A stretch of DNA of 64,000 bases from Sporomusaceae bacterium (GTDB lineage: Bacteria; Bacillota; Negativicutes; Sporomusales; UBA7701). Each line of letters opens with the position of its first letter. Position 1 is the stretch's first letter. The DNA is taken from the NCBI GenBank assembly GCA_031460455.1, contig JAVKTQ010000002.1, forward strand, positions 408,843 through 472,842, in the 5' to 3' direction. Shown one piece after another: positions 54,949 to 62,608 of this stretch. The notes below the pieces were generated by a model, which was given only the letters and a program-made list of their open reading frames with translations, ran no database searches and was not told the origin of the DNA. The position numbers and the translations under genes are program-made.

Positions 54949-57336
54949 ATGACGCTCAAAGATAGAATCCTCGCTTTTATGCGCGAGGAGGCGTACAGGC
55001 CGCTGGCGCCGGACGATCTGGCCGCCGGCCTTGGCCTGAAGGCGAAGGAGCTGGCCGATTTCTGGCCGCTGCTGGCGCAAATGGAAGAGGACGCCGAGGT
55101 TATCAAGACCAGGTTCGGCAAGTACGGCGTGCCCGAACACATGAACCTGGTGGTGGGGATGCTGTCGGCCAGCGAGAAGGGCTTTGGCTTCGTCATCCCC
55201 GACAGCCCCGACGAGGCCGATGTGTATATACCCCCCGACGCGATGGCCGGCGCAATGAACCGCGACCGGGTGGTGGCGCGGGTGCACGGCCAGCGGCCGG
55301 GCGGCAAGGCCCGCGAGGGGGAGATAATCCGGGTGGTCAAACGGGCCAACGTCAGGATCGTCGGCACGTTCGAGGCCAGCCGCCACTATGCGTTCGTGAC
55401 GCCGGACGACGCCCGCCTCCGTCAGGATGTTTTCGTGCCGCGGGACGAATGGGGCGAGGCTGAGAACGGCTGCAAGGTGGTCGTGGAGATCACCAGATGG
55501 CCGGAGGGCAAACGGAGCGCCGAGGGCCGCGTGACGGAGGTGCTGGGCTGCAAGGGCGACCCGGGCATCGAGATTCTCGCTATCATCAAGAAGCACAACC
55601 TTTCGACCGCTTTTCCTCCCGAGGTGGAGGCCGCCGCCGCCCGTTGCCGCGAGACGGTGGGCGAGGAGGAGACGAAGGGGCGTCGCGATCTGCGCGCGCT
55701 GCCGGTGGTCACTATCGATGCCGAGGACGCCAAGGATCTCGACGACGCCGTGTATGTAGAGCGGCGCCAGAACGGCCATTATCTGCTCGGCGTGCATATC
55801 GCCGATGTCAGCTATTATGTGAAAGAGAATAGCCCGCTCGATGACGAGGCCAGGGAGCGCGGGACGAGCGTCTATCTCGTCGACCGCGTGCTGCCGATGC
55901 TGCCCCATCGCCTCTCGAACGGCATTTGTTCTTTAAACGCGGGCGTCGACCGGCTGGCGATGTCGGCGCATATGGAGATCGACCCGCGCGGACGGGTGGT
56001 GAGCTATGAGCTTTTCCCGAGCGTCATCCGCGTTCACACCCGGCTTTCCTATAACATCGTCCGCCGCATCCTCGCCGAGGACGACGGGGAACTGAAGGAA
56101 CAGTACCGGCCGCTCCTCGGCCAACTGGCCGAGATGGAGCGCCTGTGCCACATCCTTCGCCAGCGGCGGCTAAACCGCGGCGCTATCGACTTCGATTTCC
56201 CTGAGCTGAAGGTTAAGCTGGACGAGCAGGGGCGGCCGGTGGCCGTGGAGAAGCGGGTCCGCAGCATCGCGGAGTCGATCGTCGAGGAGTTTATGCTGGC
56301 GGCCAACGAGACGGTGGCCGAGCATATGGACAAGCTGGGCGTGCCGTTTGTTTTCCGCGTCCATGAGGAACCCGACCCGGAGAAGATGGCCAAGCTCAAC
56401 AACCTGCTCCACAACTTCGGCCAGGCGCTTTCCAAGCCGGACGACATCCGCCCCAAGGCGCTGCAGAAGGTGCTGGGCCGGGTGGCCGGCCGGCCGGAGG
56501 AGCGGCTGATAAGCACGGTGATGCTCAGGTCGCTGAAGCAGGCGCGCTACGAGGCGGAGAACCTCGGCCATTTCGGCCTGGCGGCTTCGTATTACACTCA
56601 TTTCACTTCGCCGATCCGGCGTTATCCCGATCTCATCGTTCACCGCATCCTGCGCGAGACGTTCAAGTCCGGCGATATCTCCGCCAAGCGCCGCCAGAAG
56701 CTGGCCGCCGTCCTGCCGGAGATATCCCTCCACTCGTCGCAGCGTGAACGGGCGGCGGCGGAGGCGGAACGGGATACGGTCGACCTCAAGAAGGTCGAGT
56801 ATATGGCGCAGTTCGTCGGCGACGAGTTCGCCGGGGCGATCAGCGGCGTGACTGCTTTCGGCCTGTTCGTCGAGCTGGAGAACGGCATCGAGGGGCTTGT
56901 CCATGTGTCGAGCATGGATGACGATTACTACCGCTACGACGAGGACCGCTACTCGCTCATTGGCCAGCGGACCGGCAAGGTTTACCGGCTGGGCGACGCG
57001 GCGAAGGTGACGCTGGTGAAGGTCAACCCGGCGGAACGGACGATCGATTTCGTGCTGGCCGGCGACGCCGCGGCCCGCGGGCCCAAGAACCACCGGGGCA
57101 AGGGCGGCGGCCAGGGGCGCAAGCCCAAGGACGGCGATAAGGGCAAACAGGCGAAGAGCGGGCCGGCCAGGCCGGGCAAGCCGGCCAAGGAGGGCGGCAA
57201 GAAGCCTGCCGCCGCCGGGGCGGGAGGCGCTAAGCCCGCCGGCGAGGCGGCTAAGAAGCGGCCGCCGGGCACGAAACGCAAGCGGCCTAGGGGCTCTGGC
57301 AAAAGACGGACAGAATCTGGCAAAACTCTGACATAA
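54949..57336 (+). CDS. rnr: Ribonuclease R
   Basis: A 795-residue 3'-5' exoribonuclease. It has an N-terminal winged helix (about 1-65), cold-shock domains, the RNB catalytic domain with TIDAEDAKDLDDAVYV (metal-binding Asp residues), an S1 domain (GDEFAGAISGVTAFGLFVELENGIEGLVHVSSM) and a C-terminal basic, Gly/Lys/Pro-rich tail of about 90 residues from around 705. It degrades structured RNA and works with tmRNA/SmpB, whose genes are 3 kb downstream. ATG 54949 follows a TGA-adjacent AGGAAG. The last bases carry direct repeats upstream of the next gene. Confidence 0.96.
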   Translation: MTLKDRILAFMREEAYRPLAPDDLAAGLGLKAKELADFWPLLAQMEEDAEVIKTRFGKYGVPEHMNLVVGMLSASEKGFGFVIPDSPDEADVYIPPDAMAGAMNRDRVVARVHGQRPGGKAREGEIIRVVKRANVRIVGTFEASRHYAFVTPDDARLRQDVFVPRDEWGEAENGCKVVVEITRWPEGKRSAEGRVTEVLGCKGDPGIEILAIIKKHNLSTAFPPEVEAAAARCRETVGEEETKGRRDLRALPVVTIDAEDAKDLDDAVYVERRQNGHYLLGVHIADVSYYVKENSPLDDEARERGTSVYLVDRVLPMLPHRLSNGICSLNAGVDRLAMSAHMEIDPRGRVVSYELFPSVIRVHTRLSYNIVRRILAEDDGELKEQYRPLLGQLAEMERLCHILRQRRLNRGAIDFDFPELKVKLDEQGRPVAVEKRVRSIAESIVEEFMLAANETVAEHMDKLGVPFVFRVHEEPDPEKMAKLNNLLHNFGQALSKPDDIRPKALQKVLGRVAGRPEERLISTVMLRSLKQARYEAENLGHFGLAASYYTHFTSPIRRYPDLIVHRILRETFKSGDISAKRRQKLAAVLPEISLHSSQRERAAAEAERDTVDLKKVEYMAQFVGDEFAGAISGVTAFGLFVELENGIEGLVHVSSMDDDYYRYDEDRYSLIGQRTGKVYRLGDAAKVTLVKVNPAERTIDFVLAGDAAARGPKNHRGKGGGQGRKPKDGDKGKQAKSGPARPGKPAKEGGKKPAAAGAGGAKPAGEAAKKRPPGTKRKRPRGSGKRRTESGKTLT

Positions 57337-57357
57337 ACGCTGACATTGCTCTGACAT
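57328..57357 (+). repeat. Phased direct repeats CTGACAT before the DUF362 gene
   Basis: CTGACAT occurs at 57328, 57340 and 57351, spaced 12 and 11 bp. Related CTGGCA copies occur at about 57297 and 57317 inside the end of rnr. One-helical-turn spacing suggests a regulator or multiple half-site array for the gene at 57417. Confidence 0.5.
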
Positions 57358-57416
57358 TTGGGATGATTTGCGTTATTTCCCGGAAATATGAGAGAAACCG
57401 ACAGGGAGAGAAGAGG

Positions 57417-58367
57417 ATGGATCGCAGGGATTTCCTGAGAATGGCGGCGCTGGCCGGGCTGGGGGCAACGCTGCTGCCCGGCTGTGCGCCGGCGCCGGCC
57501 AAACCGGCGCCCCGCGCCGATGTGGGCGCAGGCAGGACGCCGGCCACTACGGTTGGCGCGCCTGCGGGCGGCGGCGAGCTGGTGGTGGCCGAGGGCGCCG
57601 ACCCGGCCGAGATGCTGGCGCGGGGTCTGGCGGCTCTCGGCGGCATCGGGGCGTTGGTGAAGCCGGGGGCGACGGTGGTGCTGAAGCCGAATTTCAGCGT
57701 GCCGCGCGCGCCGGAGGAGGCGGCCACGACGAATATCGTGCTGGTGGGGGCGTTGGTGCGCTCGTGCCTGGCGGCCGGGGCCAAGACGGTGAAGGTTATC
57801 GACCACCCGTTCACCAATCCGACGATATGCCTGGAGAAAACGGGGATGAAGACGGCGGTGGCGGCGGCCGGCGGGCAGATTTATACGCTCAACAGCGGCC
57901 GCGATAAGTATTTTAAACCGGTGCAGATCGGCGGCCAGGTGCTGGCGGCGGCCGAGTACAGCAAGGATGTGCTGGAGGCCGACGTGTTTATCAATATGCC
58001 GATCTTGAAGCATCATAACGGTACGCGCCTGACGCTGGGGATGAAGAATCTGATGGGGCTGGTGTGGGACCGGGGTTATTTCCACCGCACCGATCTGCAC
58101 CGCTGCATCGCGGAGACGGCGGCGTTCAAGAAGCCGCACCTGACCATCCTGGACGCGCTGCGCGGCATAACCGACAACGGGCCGATGGGGCCGGGGCCGA
58201 TCCGCGAGTACAATCAACTGGTTTTCGGCACCGATCCGGTGGCGGTGGACGCTTATGGGGCGACGCTGTTCGGGCTGAAACCGGCGGAGGTCGATTATAT
58301 CCGCATAGCGGCGGAATTGGGCGTCGGCAGTATGGATATAGATAAGGCGCCGGTGCGTAAGGCGTGA
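57417..58367 (+). CDS. Exported DUF362-domain protein
   Basis: A 316-residue protein with an N-terminal RRDFLRMAALAGLGATLLPGC stretch that combines a TAT-like twin Arg with a lipobox (Cys near residue 22). The DUF362 domain covers the rest (VVLKPNFSVPRAPEEAATTN, FINMPILKHHNGTRLTLGMKNLMG, DPVAVDAYGATLFG). No ferredoxin domain is fused here. The function of DUF362 is not established. ATG 57417 follows AGGGAGAG. The larA-like gene starts 23 bp after its stop. Confidence 0.88.
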   Translation: MDRRDFLRMAALAGLGATLLPGCAPAPAKPAPRADVGAGRTPATTVGAPAGGGELVVAEGADPAEMLARGLAALGGIGALVKPGATVVLKPNFSVPRAPEEAATTNIVLVGALVRSCLAAGAKTVKVIDHPFTNPTICLEKTGMKTAVAAAGGQIYTLNSGRDKYFKPVQIGGQVLAAAEYSKDVLEADVFINMPILKHHNGTRLTLGMKNLMGLVWDRGYFHRTDLHRCIAETAAFKKPHLTILDALRGITDNGPMGPGPIREYNQLVFGTDPVAVDAYGATLFGLKPAEVDYIRIAAELGVGSMDIDKAPVRKA

Positions 58368-58390
58368 GTTTTGCCGGGGGAGGAAGTTTG

Positions 58391-59659
58391 ATGAATGCAG
58401 TTGACAGGCTGTTGGACGGCGTAGCTATACCCCGCGTGGTGCGGGTGCGGCAATCGTTCGAACGGCCGCAGCTTAAGGACGCTATCGCCGAGTTGGCGGC
58501 CCAACTGAAAGCAAAGGGGACGCTGGCGGGCGTGAAGCGCGGCCAGAAGATCGCTATTACCGCGGGCAGCCGGGGGATAACGGCGCTGCCCGCGATGCTG
58601 AGGACGCTGGCGAATGCCGTCAGGGAGGCCGGCGGCGAGGCTTTTTTGGTGCCGGCGATGGGCAGCCACGGCGGCGCTACGGCCGAGGGGCAGCGAAGTA
58701 TGCTGGCCGGGATGGGTATTACCGAGGATGCGGTGGGGGCGCCGATCAGGGCGACGATGGAGACGGTGGAGGTCGGGCGCACGGCGGCAGGGCTGCCCGT
58801 TTATCTGGACAGGTATGCCTATGAGGCGGACGGGATAATCGTCGTTAACCGCATCAAGCCCCATGTGGCGTTTCGCGGCCCGTACGAGAGCGGCCTGGCG
58901 AAGATGCTCGTGATCGGGCTGGGCAAACAGCGGGGGGCGGATACCTGCCACGATATGGGCGCCGGCATGATGGCGGAGAATATCCGGGAGATGGCGGCGG
59001 TGACTTTGGCCGGAGCCAATGTCATCGCCGGGGTGGCGATTATCGAGAACGCCTATCACGAGACGAGCCGGCTGGCTGTGCTGGCCGCAAGCGAGATAAT
59101 GGCCGAGGAGCCGGCGCTCTTAGAAGAGGCGTGGCGGCTTTGCCCCCGCCTGTTTTTCGACAGCCTGGATGTGCTGGTGATCGACGAGATCGGCAAGGAT
59201 ATCAGCGGCACGGGGTTCGATACCAACGTGGTGGGGCGTTATCATACGCCGAATATCAGCGGCGGCCCGCGCATCGCGCGGGTGGCGGTGCTGGACCTGA
59301 CGGCGCGCACGAAAGGGAACGCCAACGGGCTGGGGCTGGCCGATTTCACGACCCGGCGGGTTTTCGACAAGTTTGATTTCGCGAATACGTATCCGAATTC
59401 GCTGACGACAACGGCGCCAGCGAGCGTGAAGATCCCGATGGTGCTGGGAAATGACCGCCAGGCGATCCAGGCGGCGATCAAGACGTGCAATATCGCCGAC
59501 AAGGGCGCGGTGCGCCTGGTGAGGATCAGAAACACGGTGGCGCTGGATGAGATCGAGGTGGCGGAGAGCCTGCTGGCCGAGGTGGCGGGGAGCCGGTGCA
59601 TGGCTGCCACAGGCGAGCCGTACGGGCTGCCTTTCGATGCCGCCGGCAATCTTTTATGA
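58391..59659 (+). CDS. LarA-like (lactate racemase N-terminal domain, DUF2088) protein
   Basis: A 422-residue cytoplasmic protein of the DUF2088/LarA superfamily (ITAGSRGITALPAMLRTLANAVREAGGEAFLVPAMGSHGGATAEGQ; VVNRIKPHVAFRGPYESGLAKMLVIGLGKQRGADTCHD). LarA itself uses a nickel-pincer cofactor made by LarBCE; none of those genes is in the window, so racemase activity is not assumed. ATG 58391 follows GGGAGGAAG. Co-oriented and close to the DUF362 gene, suggesting a joint function. A strong terminator follows. Confidence 0.85.
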   Translation: MNAVDRLLDGVAIPRVVRVRQSFERPQLKDAIAELAAQLKAKGTLAGVKRGQKIAITAGSRGITALPAMLRTLANAVREAGGEAFLVPAMGSHGGATAEGQRSMLAGMGITEDAVGAPIRATMETVEVGRTAAGLPVYLDRYAYEADGIIVVNRIKPHVAFRGPYESGLAKMLVIGLGKQRGADTCHDMGAGMMAENIREMAAVTLAGANVIAGVAIIENAYHETSRLAVLAASEIMAEEPALLEEAWRLCPRLFFDSLDVLVIDEIGKDISGTGFDTNVVGRYHTPNISGGPRIARVAVLDLTARTKGNANGLGLADFTTRRVFDKFDFANTYPNSLTTTAPASVKIPMVLGNDRQAIQAAIKTCNIADKGAVRLVRIRNTVALDEIEVAESLLAEVAGSRCMAATGEPYGLPFDAAGNLL

Positions 59660-59674
59660 GTATGTGGTTGCGGA

Positions 59675-59713
59675 AAAGGGCCGCCGCCGGGTAACCGGCG
59701 GCGGCCCTTTTTT
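59675..59713 (+). terminator. Terminator after the LarA-like gene
   Basis: AAAGGGCCGCCGCCGG (59675-59690), loop GTAA, CCGGCGGCGGCCCTTT (59695-59710), then T residues. Confidence 0.94.
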
Positions 59714-59773
59714 GGGCAGGAAAGGCGTATAGCGATGCGGCGGGGGAGCATAATAGCGGCAGGAGGTGAGGGC

Positions 59774-59935
59774 ATGGCACGGGATGTTATGTGCACGGTG
59801 AGGAACTGTAAGTTTTGGGAGGACCGCAAATGCACGGCAGATGCGATCGAGGTGAATGTGGACGGCGGCGGCTATACCGCAGGGTATACGGCGGAGACGA
59901 ACTGTCACACGTTCATGGCCGGTAATAAGGGGTAG
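59774..59935 (+). CDS. DUF1540 small cysteine protein
   Basis: A 53-residue protein with four Cys in the DUF1540 pattern (CTVRNC, KCTADAI, NCHTF), likely metal-binding. ATG 59774 follows AGGAGGTGAG. Such proteins are common in spore-forming Firmicutes; role unknown. Confidence 0.88.
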   Translation: MARDVMCTVRNCKFWEDRKCTADAIEVNVDGGGYTAGYTAETNCHTFMAGNKG

Positions 59936-59940
59936 AGGGT

Positions 59941-59963
59941 GGCCCGGGGCTGAGCTCCGGGCC
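59941..59963 (+). terminator. Hairpin after the DUF1540 gene
   Basis: GGCCCGG (59941-59947) pairs with CCGGGCC (59957-59963), followed by GCTTGTTTTG. Confidence 0.7.
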
Positions 59964-59983
59964 GCTTGTTTTGCGTAAGCCGG

Positions 59984-60012
59984 TTGTGTTTACGGCGCCG
60001 AATTGCTATAAT
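59984..60012 (+). promoter_or_regulatory. Putative smpB promoter
   Basis: TTGTGT (59984-59989), 17-bp spacer, TATAAT (60007-60012), 32 bp before the smpB start. Confidence 0.55.
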
Positions 60013-60043
60013 ATATCGTGCACGGGAAAGCGGGGTGAAACCG

Positions 60044-60508
60044 GTGGCCGAGGGTATCAAGATAGTGTCGGAGAACCGCAAGGCGCGGCACGATTATCAT
60101 ATCCATGAGACGTACGAGGCCGGCCTGGTGCTGACCGGGACGGAGGTTAAGTCTCTGCGGGCGGGCCGGGCGAACCTGAAGGACAGCTATGCAAGGGTGG
60201 ACAACGGGGAGCTGATGCTGCACAATATGCATATCAGCCCGTACGATCAGGGCAACCGGTTCAACCATGAGCCCTTAAGGACGCGCAAGCTGCTGATGCA
60301 CCGTGTGGAGATCAACAAGCTGATCGGCAAGACGAAGGAGAAGGGGTATACGCTGGTGCCGCTGAAGCTTTATTTCACCCGCGGCAAGGCGAAGCTGGAG
60401 CTGGGGCTGGCGAGCGGCAAGCATACGTACGACAAACGCCAGGATATCGCCGAGCGGGATGCGAAGCGGGAGATGGACAGGGAGTTTCGCGATAGGCAGA
60501 AGTGCTGA
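60044..60508 (+). CDS. smpB: SsrA-binding protein SmpB
   Basis: A 154-residue tmRNA-binding protein ([32 protein letters not shown]; basic C-terminal tail [23 protein letters not shown]). It delivers tmRNA to stalled ribosomes. GTG 60044 follows GGGGTGA. The ssrA gene begins 90 bp downstream with its own promoter. Confidence 0.97.
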   Translation: MAEGIKIVSENRKARHDYHIHETYEAGLVLTGTEVKSLRAGRANLKDSYARVDNGELMLHNMHISPYDQGNRFNHEPLRTRKLLMHRVEINKLIGKTKEKGYTLVPLKLYFTRGKAKLELGLASGKHTYDKRQDIAERDAKREMDREFRDRQKC

Positions 60509-60538
60509 TTGGACGGAGAATCGTTTTTATGTTATAAT
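60509..60538 (+). promoter_or_regulatory. ssrA promoter
   Basis: TTGGAC (60509-60514), 18-bp spacer, TATAAT (60533-60538). The mature tmRNA 5' end is about 61 nt beyond the -10 box, so a short precursor leader is expected. Confidence 0.65.
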
Positions 60539-60598
60539 GATATGACAGAAGCATATTCCGTTGGCTGGCGTTTATCCATGAACGCCCGGAGATAATTC

Positions 60599-60946
60599 GG
60601 GGGCGTACTGGTTTCGACAGGGGTAGTTGTGGTACAGGTAGCGAGCCGGGGTTCCATCTGCCCGTCAATACGGTGGGACAAAGTTAACTGCCAACGAAGA
60701 ATACGCTTTAGCAGCTTAATGCTAACGTCCTACCTACGCTCGTCCCGTGGCCTAGGATAGGGCGTCACTTAACGGGATACCTAAAGCCCAATTCTCGGAG
60801 GGCCGACTGGGAAACTTTATCGAGATAGCGCCTGAGCAGCCTGTCTGTGGGCGGCGACGGGGCGAAATCTAAACCATAGACTGCGCTCGGAGAAGCCTGT
60901 GCAGCGATGCCTTTGGACAGGGGTTCGACTCCCCTCGCCTCCACCA
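60599..60946 (+). ncRNA. ssrA: Transfer-messenger RNA (tmRNA)
   Basis: About 348 nt. The 5' GGGGGCG (60599-60605) pairs with CGCCTCC (60936-60942), followed by ACCA with genomic CCA. The T-loop GGTTCGACTCC is present near the 3' end. The resume codon GCC (60690) opens the tag ANEEYALAA, stopped by TAA at 60717-60719. One-piece tmRNA; it rescues stalled ribosomes with SmpB. Confidence 0.96.
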
Positions 60947-60981
60947 TGCAAATTCGGAAAAGCCGAAAACCCGCGTATGTC

Positions 60982-61025
60982 AATTAAAGCATATAATGTC
61001 GTTCGTGACATTATATGCTTTAATT
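60982..61025 (+). terminator. Terminator of ssrA: perfect 19-bp inverted repeat
   Basis: AATTAAAGCATATAATGTC (60982-61000) and GACATTATATGCTTTAATT (61007-61025) with a 6-nt loop, then TTATG. It is AT-rich, unlike every other stem in the window. Confidence 0.75.
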
Positions 61026-61122
61026 TTATGCTCTAATTGAAAGGTCATATCAAGCTTTACTGCTTCGTGGGGAGTAACCCTTTTATCCATTGCGGGTGGC
61101 CTGCAGGTGACTCAAATAGTTT

Positions 61123-61152
61123 TTACCTAATTATTGGGAAGTATATTATAAT
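61123..61152 (+). promoter_or_regulatory. Putative promoter of the Abi-like gene
   Basis: TTACCT (61123-61128), 18-bp spacer, TATAAT (61147-61152), 40 bp before the start codon. Confidence 0.45.
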
Positions 61153-61191
61153 AGAAGACACAAGTAAATGAAGAAAGGGGCCTAGGGAAAT

Positions 61192-62085
61192 ATGTTAAAG
61201 AAGGCATTAAGCTGGCAGGGAATTGCCTTTTTGATAGTTTTAGCTGGTTTTGTCAGTCCATTTATTACTTTCAACACATTCTATAGTAGATGGAATTATA
61301 ATGGTCCTTGGCCGCTAACCATCGAGCAGATTGGAAAACTAGGCCAGGTATCAGACTGGATTGGCGGAGTAACAATACCTTTTTTTACATTAGCTAGCTT
61401 TATAATTCTGTTTTTAGCTTTTAAAACTCAAACCGAAGAATTAGGATTAACGCGCCAAGAACTTAGTTCTACTCGTGAACAATTTATTCAACAAAACACA
61501 ACATTAGCTAGACAAAGGTTTGAGGGTAGCTACTTTCAACTATTATCATTTCACCATGAAATTGTAAACGGGACTTATTATGCTTTGCCTGCTAATGGCA
61601 GTATCGACGCTCCATTAATTAACTATAATGGCCGTAGTTATTATGAACAAGCTTCAATAAGATTTACCCAATTATATAATGGTATAATTAATGCTGGCGG
61701 AGGGCAACAACCTAATCAGCAAACAGATATGCGTTATATTGTAGATGCTTGGACTAGCTTTTTTTCGGAGCATCAGCGATTTATAGGTCACTACTTTAGG
61801 AATCTATATCATATTGTAAAGTTTGTCGATGAAACACCTAATTCCGTTTTGTCGCCTGAAGAAAAATATGACTATGTTAGGCTATTAAGGGCTCAATTAT
61901 CATCATACGAACTAGTTCTTCTTTTTTATAATTGCATGGTTGGGGAAGGGTACGATAAGTTTAGACCGCTTATTGAAAAATATCACCTATTTGATAATAT
62001 TAATACAAAGTTACTTGGTAAACATTGGGGATACTACGGCGATACTGCACTTTGGAATATTATTTTAGGGAAAACTACCGCATAA
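61192..62085 (+). CDS. Putative phage abortive-infection-type membrane protein
   Basis: A 297-residue protein. Two N-terminal membrane helices (about 10-30 and 58-80) are followed by a coiled-coil-like stretch (TQTEELGLTRQELSSTREQFIQQNTTLARQRFE) and a soluble domain (FEGSYFQLLSFHHEIVNG... FIGHYFRNLYHIVKFVDE...YVRLLRAQLSSYELVLLFYNC). This layout is that of the putative phage abortive infection family I recall as PF16872; the assignment is from memory. ATG 61192 follows GAAAGGGG. It appears monocistronic, with its own promoter and a terminator at 62137. A defence role is inference. Codon use is AT-rich, unlike the left 60 kb. Confidence 0.75.
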   Translation: MLKKALSWQGIAFLIVLAGFVSPFITFNTFYSRWNYNGPWPLTIEQIGKLGQVSDWIGGVTIPFFTLASFIILFLAFKTQTEELGLTRQELSSTREQFIQQNTTLARQRFEGSYFQLLSFHHEIVNGTYYALPANGSIDAPLINYNGRSYYEQASIRFTQLYNGIINAGGGQQPNQQTDMRYIVDAWTSFFSEHQRFIGHYFRNLYHIVKFVDETPNSVLSPEEKYDYVRLLRAQLSSYELVLLFYNCMVGEGYDKFRPLIEKYHLFDNINTKLLGKHWGYYGDTALWNIILGKTTA

Positions 62086-62136
62086 TTATATCAAATTAAC
62101 CCAACGTTAAGTCAGGGTAATCACTTTAAGAATTGA

Positions 62137-62164
62137 AAATGGGCTGCCTTGTGGCAGTCCATTT
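62137..62164 (+). terminator. Terminator after the Abi-like gene
   Basis: AAATGGGCTGCC (62137-62148), loop TTGT, GGCAGTCCATTT (62153-62164) with one G-T pair, then GTT. Confidence 0.75.
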
Positions 62165-62271
62165 GTTCATATGCGCAAGGAGTCGGGGCTTATTTTTTGG
62201 AAATTTCTCTAAGGTTGTCTTTCTAGTTCGTAGACAAACCTCTTAGAAAAGTTTTTATCACGAAAAAGCGA

Positions 62272-62526
62272 CTAAGAGTCCACCGTATTTTGAGCTGCTA
62301 TTAAGCATTTGCGACAAATTGACTGGCCTTTGAAATAAGAAAGATTATGGCTGCTATTACAGAAGATGCACTCGGAAGACGAATGTTTTGATAGAACTAC
62401 TTTGCCATCGACTTCCCTTAATTCGACGAGGTCATTTTGTGACAGGTTTAATTTTTGTCTTAATTCAACGGGGATTACTATGCGTCCGAGCGCATCCATC
62501 TTTCTAACAATACCAGTTGATTTCAT
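62272..62526 (-). CDS. AbrB/SpoVT-type DNA-binding protein with a Cys4 tail
   Basis: An 84-residue protein. Residues 1-47 are a SpoVT/AbrB swapped-hairpin domain (STGIVRKMDALGRIVIPVELRQKLNL). Residues 50-75 contain C53-x2-C56 and C71-x2-C74, a likely zinc-binding ribbon. It is a transition-state-type regulator. On the minus strand ATG 62526 follows GGAGTTGG. It lies between the Abi-like gene and the transposase; it could regulate the island. Confidence 0.85.
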   Translation of the reverse strand: MKSTGIVRKMDALGRIVIPVELRQKLNLSQNDLVELREVDGKVVLSKHSSSECIFCNSSHNLSYFKGQSICRKCLIAAQNTVDS

Positions 62527-62608
62527 ATAGCCAACTCCGAGAATATCATTTGCACGTAGCGTATCACAAACTTGTTCGATGATTCCCTCGACACTCCTGC
62601 TATCGCTA

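Noticed and set aside
60947..61191. tRNA genes downstream of ssrA
   Set aside because: The only tRNA-like sequence is the acceptor half of tmRNA itself; the rest is the terminator stem and AT-rich promoter DNA.
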